Assembly: GCF_040720935.1 (NCBI RefSeq)
Contig: NZ_JBFDAE010000002.1
Coordinates: 365,161-429,160, forward strand
Source of the DNA: Jejuia sp040720935
Lineage (GTDB): Bacteria; Bacteroidota; Bacteroidia; Flavobacteriales; Flavobacteriaceae
Direction: 5' to 3'
Length of the DNA stretch: 64,000 nucleotides
The notes below the pieces were generated by a model, which worked only from the letters and a program-made list of their open reading frames with translations, was not told where the DNA came from and did no database searches. Made by a program: the position numbers and the translations under genes. Positions 41,807 through 49,588 of the stretch are shown piece after piece. The first letter of the stretch is position 1, and each line of letters opens with the position of its first letter.

Positions 41807-43891
41807 TTGAATTCTGACTATCTATTCGTTTACGGCACATTACTAAAGGATTCAGACACTGAGATGTCTCAATTTTTATCTCGTAATTCTGAAGTTACAG
41901 GTAAAGGCTTTTTTTATGGTAAACTTTATGAGATTTCTTGGTTTCCGGGTGCTGTTTTAAGTGATGATATTTCTTGGAAAGTCTATGGAAAGGTTTATAA
42001 ATTGAAGAATTCCAAAGATGTTTTTAAAGTTTTAGATGCTTACGAAGGGATTGATGGAAATAATCCAGAATCTAGTTTATTTAAAAGAGAATTAGTAACT
42101 GTTTTTCAAGAAGACGGCTCTCAAATTAAAGTTTGGGTGTATTTGTATGATCGTTCAATAGAAAATAAAAAACACATCATTTCCGGAGATTTTTTGAAAG
42201 ATGATAAAAAAGCGTTTCGTAACACCTTATTTCGTCCATTACATATAAAAACGGAAATAGAATTACCAAAACAATTTACTTTTCCTTTTTATTACCAACC
42301 GCACGAGCTGAGTATTCTTGCTGCAAAAGATTTACAAACTTATTTAGAATCTCAAACCGATTTTGAACATAATTTCGGATTAGATCCAAGTATGGAAGGT
42401 TTGCAAATAGGGAAGATGTTTGGGGTAATGGTCGTGGAAAACTCACAAGGAGACTTAGGCTATTTGGCAGCGTTTTCGGGAAAACTTGCCGAAAGTAATT
42501 TTATAAACGGATTTGTACCTACGGTGTATGATAACTTAAATGAAAAGGGATTTTATAAAATTGGAGAAGCAGAATTGAACAGGCTCAACAGACAGATTGA
42601 AACCTTAGAAAATGGGTCTGAATTAAAACAAGCACAATCCAATTTAGAGCAACGTATTTTAGATTACGAATTTGAATTAAAAGACTTTAAACAAGCTATT
42701 AAATCGAAAAAGAAAGCACGCCAAGTAGAACGTGAAGAAGGTTTGAAAAATTTATCAACCGAAGCTTATAATGACCTGCTTGAAGATTTAAAAAACCAAA
42801 GTATCTATTATCATTTTAGGTTGAAAGATTTAAAACAAGATTGGGAACAAAAAATTGAAAAAGCTCGAACGCATCTAGATAGTTTTTTAAATCCATTAAA
42901 CGATTTAAAGGAAAAGCGTGCGAAACAATCGGCGTCTTTACAGAAACGTTTGCACGGGCAATATCGATTTTTAAATGCCGAAGGAAAAACAAAAGATTTA
43001 AACGCTATTTTTAAAAATACAGTAACGCCAACCCCACCAGCAGGTTCGGGAGAATGTGCAGCACCAAAGTTATTTCAATATGCTTATCAAAATAATTTGA
43101 AACCAATTGCCATGGCGGAATTTTGGTGGGGCGCATCGCCAAAATCCGAGGTGCGTCAACACAAACAGTTTTACCCATCCTGCCGCAGTAAATGCGAACC
43201 TATTTTAGGACACATGATGCAAGGATTGGATGTTGAAGATAACCCAATAGAGCAGATGCCTGTTTACGAAGCACCTCTCGAAATTGTTTACGAAGATGAT
43301 TATTTACTCCTCGTAAACAAACCCCATGAGTTTTTATCCGTGCCAGGGAAACGCATTCAAGAATCAGTATTAACAAGAATGAGGCGGTATTTACCAAAAG
43401 CCAAAGGGCCTTTATTGTTGCATCGTTTAGATATGTCCACTTCTGGATTATTGCTAGTCGCCAAAAACGAAAAAACACATAAAAACCTTCAAAAGCAGTT
43501 TATCGGTCGCAGTATAAAAAAACGTTATGTGGCGTTGTTGGATGGCGAACTACTAACCAAAGAGGGCATTATCGATTTACCGTTGCGAGTAGATTTAGAC
43601 AATCGCCCACATCAATTGGTATGTTACGAACACGGAAAGCCTGCCCAAACCAAATACAAAGTCGTCTCTATTGAAAACGGTAAAACACGCATTCACTTTT
43701 TTCCTATTTCTGGACGCACGCATCAATTACGGGTGCATGCAGCTCATACTGATGGATTAAACACTCCTATTGTTGGCGATGATTTATACGGTACAAAAGG
43801 GGAGCGGTTGTATTTGCATGCAGAACAACTTTGTTTTGTGCATCCTGTAACGCAGGAGATTCTGGATGTGGTTTGTGAGGCACCTTTTTAA
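41807..43891 (+). CDS. Fusion of a GGCT/AIG2-like domain and an RluA-family pseudouridine synthase
   Basis: This 694-residue protein starts at TTG 41807. Residues 1-130 form a gamma-glutamylcyclotransferase-like domain (LFVYGTLLKD at the N-terminus, catalytic-type E80 in VLDAYEGID). From about residue 150 it is the long RluA type of Bacteroidota: LPKQFTFPFYYQPHELSILAA, a long coiled coil (about 250-370), GSGECAAPKLFQYAY, and the synthase core with LLHRLDMSTSGLLLVAKN and GRTHQLRVHAAH. RluA enzymes make pseudouridine in rRNA or tRNA. The join at DKKAFRNTLFRPLHIKTEI is continuous. The fusion to a gamma-glutamylamine or glutathione-cleaving domain, next to the thiol protein YtxJ, is unusual. Confidence 0.9.
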   Translation: MNSDYLFVYGTLLKDSDTEMSQFLSRNSEVTGKGFFYGKLYEISWFPGAVLSDDISWKVYGKVYKLKNSKDVFKVLDAYEGIDGNNPESSLFKRELVTVFQEDGSQIKVWVYLYDRSIENKKHIISGDFLKDDKKAFRNTLFRPLHIKTEIELPKQFTFPFYYQPHELSILAAKDLQTYLESQTDFEHNFGLDPSMEGLQIGKMFGVMVVENSQGDLGYLAAFSGKLAESNFINGFVPTVYDNLNEKGFYKIGEAELNRLNRQIETLENGSELKQAQSNLEQRILDYEFELKDFKQAIKSKKKARQVEREEGLKNLSTEAYNDLLEDLKNQSIYYHFRLKDLKQDWEQKIEKARTHLDSFLNPLNDLKEKRAKQSASLQKRLHGQYRFLNAEGKTKDLNAIFKNTVTPTPPAGSGECAAPKLFQYAYQNNLKPIAMAEFWWGASPKSEVRQHKQFYPSCRSKCEPILGHMMQGLDVEDNPIEQMPVYEAPLEIVYEDDYLLLVNKPHEFLSVPGKRIQESVLTRMRRYLPKAKGPLLLHRLDMSTSGLLLVAKNEKTHKNLQKQFIGRSIKKRYVALLDGELLTKEGIIDLPLRVDLDNRPHQLVCYEHGKPAQTKYKVVSIENGKTRIHFFPISGRTHQLRVHAAHTDGLNTPIVGDDLYGTKGERLYLHAEQLCFVHPVTQEILDVVCEAPF

Positions 43892-43897
43892 ATGTAT

Positions 43898-43990
43898 CGT
43901 CATTGCGAGAGCAACGAAACAATCTAGGGTGTTTAAATTATCGTCTTTTTTTTAAAAGATTACTTCAATCGTACCTTTTTCGTAATGACG
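43898..43990. repeat. 93-bp imperfect inverted element (CGTCATTGCGA type)
   Basis: CGTCATTGCGA and TCGTAATGACG (one mismatch) bound the element. Inner segments near ACGAAACAATCT and AGATTACTTCAATCGT also pair partly. It occupies much of the 289-bp gap after the RluA fusion. The design resembles miniature palindromic elements common in bacterial spacers. The rest of the gap shows nothing. Confidence 0.65.
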
Positions 43991-44180
43991 CCCGCTGCTG
44001 CTAGTTTGTAACTAGTATCATACACTTATTATAATGTGGTGTTAACTTACGAAAAATAAATTATATTTATGGGATAACAAAGATATCTAACTCATCTTAT
44101 CCTGGCTTATTTGCGGGATTTTGAAACATAAAAGTAATTATATAACATGCTGTAAGTAATGCTGAAAAACCACCAAGCGA

Positions 44181-44975
44181 GTGAATAAAACGATATTTGA
44201 AATTACAAAAATGGATTGTCCTTCCGAGGAAAATCTAATCCGAATGAAATTGGACGGGATTTCGAGCATTGCGAATTTGGATTTTGATATTCTGAATAGA
44301 AAATTGATTGTTTTTCACAGCGGAGAAATTGACCAAATCGAAAAGTCAGTTCTCGAACTGAATTTAGGCGGAAAGAAAATCTCGACTGAACAAACCGACC
44401 AAACGGAATTTAAAGAAAACAAAATCCAAAAAAAGCTACTTTGGTCTGTACTTGCAATAAATTTTGCTTTTTTCATTGTTGAAATGACGACAGGAATTAT
44501 CTCAAAATCTATGGGACTTGTTGGCGACAGTTTGGATATGCTTGCGGACAGTTTTGTTTACGGAATTAGTTTGTTTGCGGTTGGAGGAACTTTAACAAAG
44601 AAAAAGCGGATTGCCAAACTTGCTGGATATTTTCAAATAACACTTGCGATTATTGGATTTGTAGAAGTGTTAAGAAGATTTTTCAGAGATGAGAAACTTC
44701 CCGACTTTTCGACAATGATTATCGTTTCGATTTTTGCACTTGTCGCAAACGGTATTTGTCTTTACATTTTGCAAAAGTCAAAAAGCAAAGAAGAGGCACA
44801 TATGAAAGCAAGTATGATTTTTACATCGAATGACGTGATTATCAATTTAGGAGTAATAATTGCAGGAATTTTAGTAAATTATTGGAGTTCAAATAAACCT
44901 GATTTGATTATCGGAACAATTGTTTTTGTGCTGGTAATTCAAGGAGCATTTCGGATTCTGAAATTGGGCAATTGA
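44181..44975 (+). CDS. Cation efflux (CDF-like) protein with N-terminal heavy-metal-associated domain
   Basis: This 264-residue protein, starting at GTG 44181, has an N-terminal ferredoxin-like metal domain with the single-cysteine motif MDCPSEENL (residues 11-19) and a strand LNRKLIVFHS. Six transmembrane helices of the cation diffusion facilitator type follow (LVGDSLDMLADSFVYG, FTSNDVIINLGVIIAG). CDF helix 2 keeps DxxxD (DMLAD). Helix 5, usually H/DxxxD, reads FTSND, so only one metal ligand remains there. The cytoplasmic C-terminal domain of typical CDFs is missing. Codon choice looks more GC-rich than in neighbours, so recent transfer is possible. The metal is unknown. Confidence 0.82.
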   Translation: MNKTIFEITKMDCPSEENLIRMKLDGISSIANLDFDILNRKLIVFHSGEIDQIEKSVLELNLGGKKISTEQTDQTEFKENKIQKKLLWSVLAINFAFFIVEMTTGIISKSMGLVGDSLDMLADSFVYGISLFAVGGTLTKKKRIAKLAGYFQITLAIIGFVEVLRRFFRDEKLPDFSTMIIVSIFALVANGICLYILQKSKSKEEAHMKASMIFTSNDVIINLGVIIAGILVNYWSSNKPDLIIGTIVFVLVIQGAFRILKLGN

Positions 44976-45050
44976 GCGGAAAGCACCAATTGTAGCATGC
45001 ATATATAACATATAAAATGTGTACTATTTCTAAAAGAAAATAAGAAGTAT

Positions 45051-46583
45051 ATGAACCAAATCAAAATACTAAAAATAGGCTTCATTTTAATCCTACTCAC
45101 ATCCTGCAAAGAAAATAAAACCCAAACACCACAAACAGACTTCTGCTCGCAAATCCATAGAAACGATACCATAACACTTTCTAATACACTAAAAGACGTT
45201 TCCGAAAAGATGGAAACGAAAACAGGGGTTTACGTTTTAGAAGATGGCAGTAACGCCATGATTACCAGAGCATGGTTAACCGAATATGCCGAAAAAACCA
45301 TCGATATTCAATATTTTATTTTTTCAACGGATAATGTCGGATTAATTGCTTGCGATTATTTAATACGAGCAGCAGACAGAGGTGTTAAAGTTAGAATTAT
45401 TGTAGATGATATTATGGTGGATGCCACTATTGAAGATATTTTAACTTTTAATTCCCATGAAAATATTGAAGTCAAAATTTACAATCCAGGCGTAAATCTA
45501 GGAAAGAATATTGTTCAGAAAATTGGAAAGTTCGCCACCGATTTTAGAGATGCCAACCAACGCATGCACAATAAAACCTTTATTGTAGATGATAAAATTG
45601 TGATTACTGGCGGTAGAAATATTGCAGATGAATACTTTGATTACGACCACGACTATAATTTCAGGGACAGGGATATTTTGTTATTAGGCAAAGTGTCTCA
45701 AACGGTAAAAAGGTCTTTTAACGAATTCTGGAATAGTGATTTAAGTAAACCTGTAACCACTATTATTGGTAATGATTCTGAGCGCGCATATCCAGAAAAC
45801 AGGTTTGACAATTTACATCAATATGCTTGTAATCCAGATAACTTCTGGCCACAAATACGACAACGAATCGCAGATTTGCCAAATACATTCAACACCATTA
45901 AAAATTCTGGAGATCTTGTTTGGTTGGATGACGTTGATTTTATTTCAGATGAACCAGGAAAAAATAGTGGCGATAACTTTTTATCGGGTGGAGGCATTTC
46001 AACAACTGCTTTGATTAATTTGGTAAAAAATGCAAAATCTTCTATCGACATTCAAACCCCGTATTTAGTGACCACAAAACTCAGTAGAAATTTATTCAAA
46101 GATGCCGTAAATCGAGGGGTAAAGATTAGAATTCTAACCAATAGTTTGGCATCAACAGATAATGTAGAGGCTTTTAGTGGCTATCAAAAAAATAGAGAAG
46201 ATGTTCTAAATACAGGAGTACGCATATTTGAGTTTCGTCCTGATGCCGAAGAACGTACAAAAATAATGACCGGCGAATTACAGGAAACATTGGAGCATCA
46301 ACCCATATTCGGACTGCATGCAAAAACCATGGTCATCGATGGAAAAACAACCGTTATAGGCACATTTAATTTAGATCCCAGAAGTGCAAATTTAAATACA
46401 GAATGTTTTGTTGTGGTAAATTCACGAAAAATATCAAATGGTGTTTTAAACGGCATGGAAATAGAATTTAAACCTGGGAATTCTTGGGAAACCACATTGG
46501 ATTACAATCCAGATTCCGAAGTAAGTAATTACAAGCGTTTGAAAACTTGGACTAGAAAAATTATTCCTAAGAATATTTTGTAA
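45051..46583 (+). CDS. Phospholipase D-family lipoprotein (cardiolipin synthase-like)
   Basis: This 510-residue protein has a lipoprotein signal (ILLTSCKENK) and two HKD motifs. The first is MHNKTFIVDDKIVITGGRN with downstream IADEYFDYD. The second is LHAKTMVIDGKTTVIGTFN followed by LDPRSANLNTE. The pair defines the phospholipase D superfamily, which includes cardiolipin synthases and nucleases. The layout between motifs fits the membrane-lipid branch (ClsC/YmdC-like). The lipid anchor places it at the envelope, facing the periplasm or attached to the outer membrane. Exact substrates cannot be told. It has its own 5' spacer of 75 bp after the cation transporter gene. Confidence 0.88.
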   Translation: MNQIKILKIGFILILLTSCKENKTQTPQTDFCSQIHRNDTITLSNTLKDVSEKMETKTGVYVLEDGSNAMITRAWLTEYAEKTIDIQYFIFSTDNVGLIACDYLIRAADRGVKVRIIVDDIMVDATIEDILTFNSHENIEVKIYNPGVNLGKNIVQKIGKFATDFRDANQRMHNKTFIVDDKIVITGGRNIADEYFDYDHDYNFRDRDILLLGKVSQTVKRSFNEFWNSDLSKPVTTIIGNDSERAYPENRFDNLHQYACNPDNFWPQIRQRIADLPNTFNTIKNSGDLVWLDDVDFISDEPGKNSGDNFLSGGGISTTALINLVKNAKSSIDIQTPYLVTTKLSRNLFKDAVNRGVKIRILTNSLASTDNVEAFSGYQKNREDVLNTGVRIFEFRPDAEERTKIMTGELQETLEHQPIFGLHAKTMVIDGKTTVIGTFNLDPRSANLNTECFVVVNSRKISNGVLNGMEIEFKPGNSWETTLDYNPDSEVSNYKRLKTWTRKIIPKNIL

Positions 46584-46716
46584 AATTTTATATTTAGAAG
46601 ATAACTTGAAGTTTAGTTGAATTAAGCAATTTTAATAACACCACTCATTAACATTAAAAATACTTATATTGTCTAAAAAATTTATCAAAATTTAAATAAA
46701 CAATAACGAACAAATC

Positions 46717-46740
46717 CCTCTCCTTTGGAGAGGTTAGGAG
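46717..46740 (+). repeat. Hairpin element copy 2, ending just before the symporter start codon
   Basis: CCTCTCC-TTT-GGAGAGG forms a 7-bp hairpin followed by TTAGGAG; the ATG at 46745 comes a few bases later. It shares its plan with copies at 13221 and 62351. The AGGAG could serve as a Shine-Dalgarno, which is rare in this phylum. Confidence 0.55.
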
Positions 46741-46744
46741 CGGA

Positions 46745-48070
46745 ATGAAAAAACTAGCATTACATTGGAAAATTATTATAGGAATGGTTCTCGGAATCAT
46801 TTTTGGTTTTATTATGAACACCGTTGATGGCGGCAAAGGTTTTGTAACCGATTGGATTGCACCTTTCGGCACCATCTTTATCAACCTTTTAAAACTGATT
46901 GCAGTTCCGTTAATACTGGCATCTTTAATAAAAGGGATTTCAGATTTAAAGGATATTTCAAAAATAAAATCCATGGGTTTACGCACCATTGGTATTTATA
47001 TTGGGACAACCTTAGTGGCGATTGTCATCGGTTTAAGTATCGTAAACACATTACAACCTGGTAAAGGCATGCCACAGGATACCATCGAAAAAATTAAGCT
47101 CAAATATGAAAACGATGCCGGAGTTACCGATAAATTAATGAAGGCATCGGCACAAAAAGAGGCGGGTCCGTTACAGGCATTGGTGGATATTTTTCCAAGT
47201 AATATTTTTCAATCTTTTGTAGAAGCATCAATGCTGCAAGTAATATTCTTCGCCCTTTTTGTCGGTATCTGTTTGTTGCTTATTGGGGAAGAGAAAGCAA
47301 AACCACTCGTAAACTTCTTCGATTCCTTGAATGAAGTGGTCATGAAAATGGTAGATTTAATTATGCTTTTTGCACCGTATGCTGTTTTTGCTTTGTTGGC
47401 AAATGTGATTATTGCTTTTGATGATACCGAAATTTTAGTCAAACTATTGTATTATGCATTGTGCGTTGTTGGCGGATTGATATTAATGATTGGGTTTTAT
47501 ATGCTCTTATTGAAGATTTATACCAAAAAGTCGCCAATTTGGTTTTTAAAGGAAATAAGTCCAGCACAATTACTCGCATTTTCAACAAGTAGTAGTGCCG
47601 CGACTTTGCCAGTAACTATGGAGCGAGTAGAAGAACATTTAGGCGTAGATAAAGAAGTGTCTGGATTTGTATTGCCTGTTGGTGCTACCGTAAATATGGA
47701 CGGTACAAGCCTTTATCAAGGTATTGCGGCCGTATTTATCATGCAGGTTATTTGGCCCGAGGGCTTAACGTTTACGAATCAATTGGTCATTGTGCTTACA
47801 GCCTTATTGGCTTCAATTGGGAGTGCGGCGGTGCCAAGTGCTGGTATGGTAATGCTTGTTATTGTTTTGGAATCCATCGGGTTTCCTGCGGAATTATTGC
47901 CAATTGGTTTAGCCCTAATTTTCGCGGTTGACAGGCCTTTAGATATGTGCAGAACGGTTGTAAACGTAACTGGAGATGCCACGGTCTCTATGATAGTCGC
48001 TAAATCTTTGGATAAGCTGCACGAGCCTAAACCCAAGGAATGGTATGATAATTATGAACAAGTCAAATAG
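46745..48070 (+). CDS. Dicarboxylate/amino acid:cation symporter (DAACS family)
   Basis: This 441-residue protein has the glutamate/aspartate transporter plan with about eight helices and two hairpin loops. It carries the serine-rich HP1 motif FSTSSSAATLPVTME, the substrate/cation motif GATVNMDGTSLYQ, the HP2 stretch SIGSAAVPSAGMVMLVIVL, and DRPLDMCRTVVNVTGD in the last helix, the conserved DxxRTxxNVxGD. Members bring C4-dicarboxylates or acidic amino acids in with Na+ or H+. The arginine in DMCRT is typical for acidic amino acid binding. It is followed after 6 bp by the sulfurtransferase gene. Confidence 0.95.
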   Translation: MKKLALHWKIIIGMVLGIIFGFIMNTVDGGKGFVTDWIAPFGTIFINLLKLIAVPLILASLIKGISDLKDISKIKSMGLRTIGIYIGTTLVAIVIGLSIVNTLQPGKGMPQDTIEKIKLKYENDAGVTDKLMKASAQKEAGPLQALVDIFPSNIFQSFVEASMLQVIFFALFVGICLLLIGEEKAKPLVNFFDSLNEVVMKMVDLIMLFAPYAVFALLANVIIAFDDTEILVKLLYYALCVVGGLILMIGFYMLLLKIYTKKSPIWFLKEISPAQLLAFSTSSSAATLPVTMERVEEHLGVDKEVSGFVLPVGATVNMDGTSLYQGIAAVFIMQVIWPEGLTFTNQLVIVLTALLASIGSAAVPSAGMVMLVIVLESIGFPAELLPIGLALIFAVDRPLDMCRTVVNVTGDATVSMIVAKSLDKLHEPKPKEWYDNYEQVK

Positions 48071-48076
48071 ATTGGT

Positions 48077-49234
48077 ATGTCTAAAGTTAGTTTAACACAA
48101 CCTTTGGTTTCAGCAGAATGGCTTCATAAGAACTTGAATGCTGAAAACCTCGTTATTTTAGATGGGACAATTGCAAAGACTCTTGATGCCTTGCAACAGC
48201 AAATACCAAATGCACGATTTTTTGATATCAAACAAAAGTTTAGTGATACCTCAAATCCTTTTCCAAGTGCATTTCCTTCAGAAGCACAATTTCAAAAGGA
48301 AGCTAGAAAATTAGGGATCCATCAAAATAGTGCCATTGTGGTTTATGACGATAAAGGGATTTACTCAAGTGCGAGGGTTTGGTATTTATTTAGAGCTTTC
48401 GGTTTTAACACTATAGCTGTTTTGGATGGCGGATTTCCAGAATGGTTAAAGGCAGGATATCCCACAGAATATATGAAACCTTATGAAGGCAATGAAGGCG
48501 ATTTTATAGCTAATTTGCGACCAAATTTTATGAAATTTTTCGATGATATTGAAACCGCTACTTCAACTAAAACCCATAAAATAATTGATGCAAGATCTTC
48601 GGCACGTTTTAATTGTGAAGTGGATGAACCAAGAGAAGGGTTACGCAGAGGAACAATTCCCAATTCGGTTAACTTGCCTTTTACCGATTTATTGGAAGAT
48701 GGTGTTTTTAAGTCGAAAAAAGATGTGGAGAGGGCATTTTATATGGTTGCTGAAAAAGATGAAGACATCATTTTTTCATGTGGTTCTGGTATTACAGCCT
48801 GTGTTTTGGCATTAGGTGCGGAACTGTCAGGTTATAAGAATATTTCGGTTTATGATGGCTCATGGACAGAATATGGTACTTTGACTTCAGGAGATATGAC
48901 CCAACCAAGTACATGGACAAAAGACGAATTATTAGCCTATATTTTAATTTATGTGTCGCATTTAGATTTAAACGCATCCCCAAAAGAAAAAGAATATATT
49001 TTAAGTCGTGTTGATAAAGAGGTGTACCAACGTGTTTACGAGCAATTTCAAAAGGATAGTGATTTTGAATGTATCCAAAAGATTGTAAAAGGTGTAAAAA
49101 CACATGATTATTACCGCAACGATTTGGCAGATTTATTTGCCGATATTAAACTTATGGCTTTTGCGGACGGCGATTATGCACAAATGGAACAGGTTGCTTA
49201 TACGGAATTGAAAAAGATTTTAAAGGAAGAATAA
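48077..49234 (+). CDS. Rhodanese-type sulfurtransferase fused to a C-terminal TerB-like domain
   Basis: This 385-residue protein starts with two rhodanese repeats. The first (residues 8-130) lacks an active cysteine. The second (160-275) has C235 in IIFSCGSGITACVLA, the CGSG(V/I)T pattern of 3-mercaptopyruvate/thiosulfate sulfurtransferases. Standard enzymes end near residue 280. Here an extra all-helical region (282-385) follows, with LLAYILIYVSHLDLNASPKEK and DIKLMAFADGDYAQMEQVAY, resembling the TerB (tellurite-resistance) fold with its conserved acidic residues. It starts 6 bp after the symporter gene, so the two are likely one operon. Sulfur transfer is well supported; the role of the TerB part is unknown. 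Confidence 0.87.
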   Translation: MSKVSLTQPLVSAEWLHKNLNAENLVILDGTIAKTLDALQQQIPNARFFDIKQKFSDTSNPFPSAFPSEAQFQKEARKLGIHQNSAIVVYDDKGIYSSARVWYLFRAFGFNTIAVLDGGFPEWLKAGYPTEYMKPYEGNEGDFIANLRPNFMKFFDDIETATSTKTHKIIDARSSARFNCEVDEPREGLRRGTIPNSVNLPFTDLLEDGVFKSKKDVERAFYMVAEKDEDIIFSCGSGITACVLALGAELSGYKNISVYDGSWTEYGTLTSGDMTQPSTWTKDELLAYILIYVSHLDLNASPKEKEYILSRVDKEVYQRVYEQFQKDSDFECIQKIVKGVKTHDYYRNDLADLFADIKLMAFADGDYAQMEQVAYTELKKILKEE

Positions 49235-49326
49235 CTTCGCTATTTCCCAAATGATTTTAAGGATTTAAGTTTATATTAGTAAAGTTTGAGTATGCCGAAG
49301 CCATTTAATTACTTATTAGAAAGGCT

Positions 49327-49512
49327 ATGCAGTTCGTTCAAAGCACTACGGATGCTCTTGTTAAAATAAAAGCATTAAAAAAAAGCGGGGTTTATTTTAC
49401 GGAGTTCGAAGTAGGTTGGATGATTTTTTATAGTTTGTTCAACGTCTTGGTGTATTATTTGTTGTTGTGGCTTGGCTATAAGTTAGCAAATAAAACTCAA
49501 ATTTTGGTTTAG
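49327..49512 (+). CDS. Possible small membrane protein
   Basis: This 61-codon frame has a polar N-terminal 25 residues and one clear hydrophobic helix (VGWMIFYSLFNVLVYYLLLWLG). AGAAAGG lies about 5 bp before the ATG. No family was recognised. It may be a real small protein or a fragment of a lost gene. Confidence 0.35.
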   Translation: MQFVQSTTDALVKIKALKKSGVYFTEFEVGWMIFYSLFNVLVYYLLLWLGYKLANKTQILV

Positions 49513-49588
49513 TAATTGCTTTTCCAAAGTAGCACATAAACGGTAATTGACTACACTCTTTTGTTATGCGCAGTTGATATTTCGGTTT

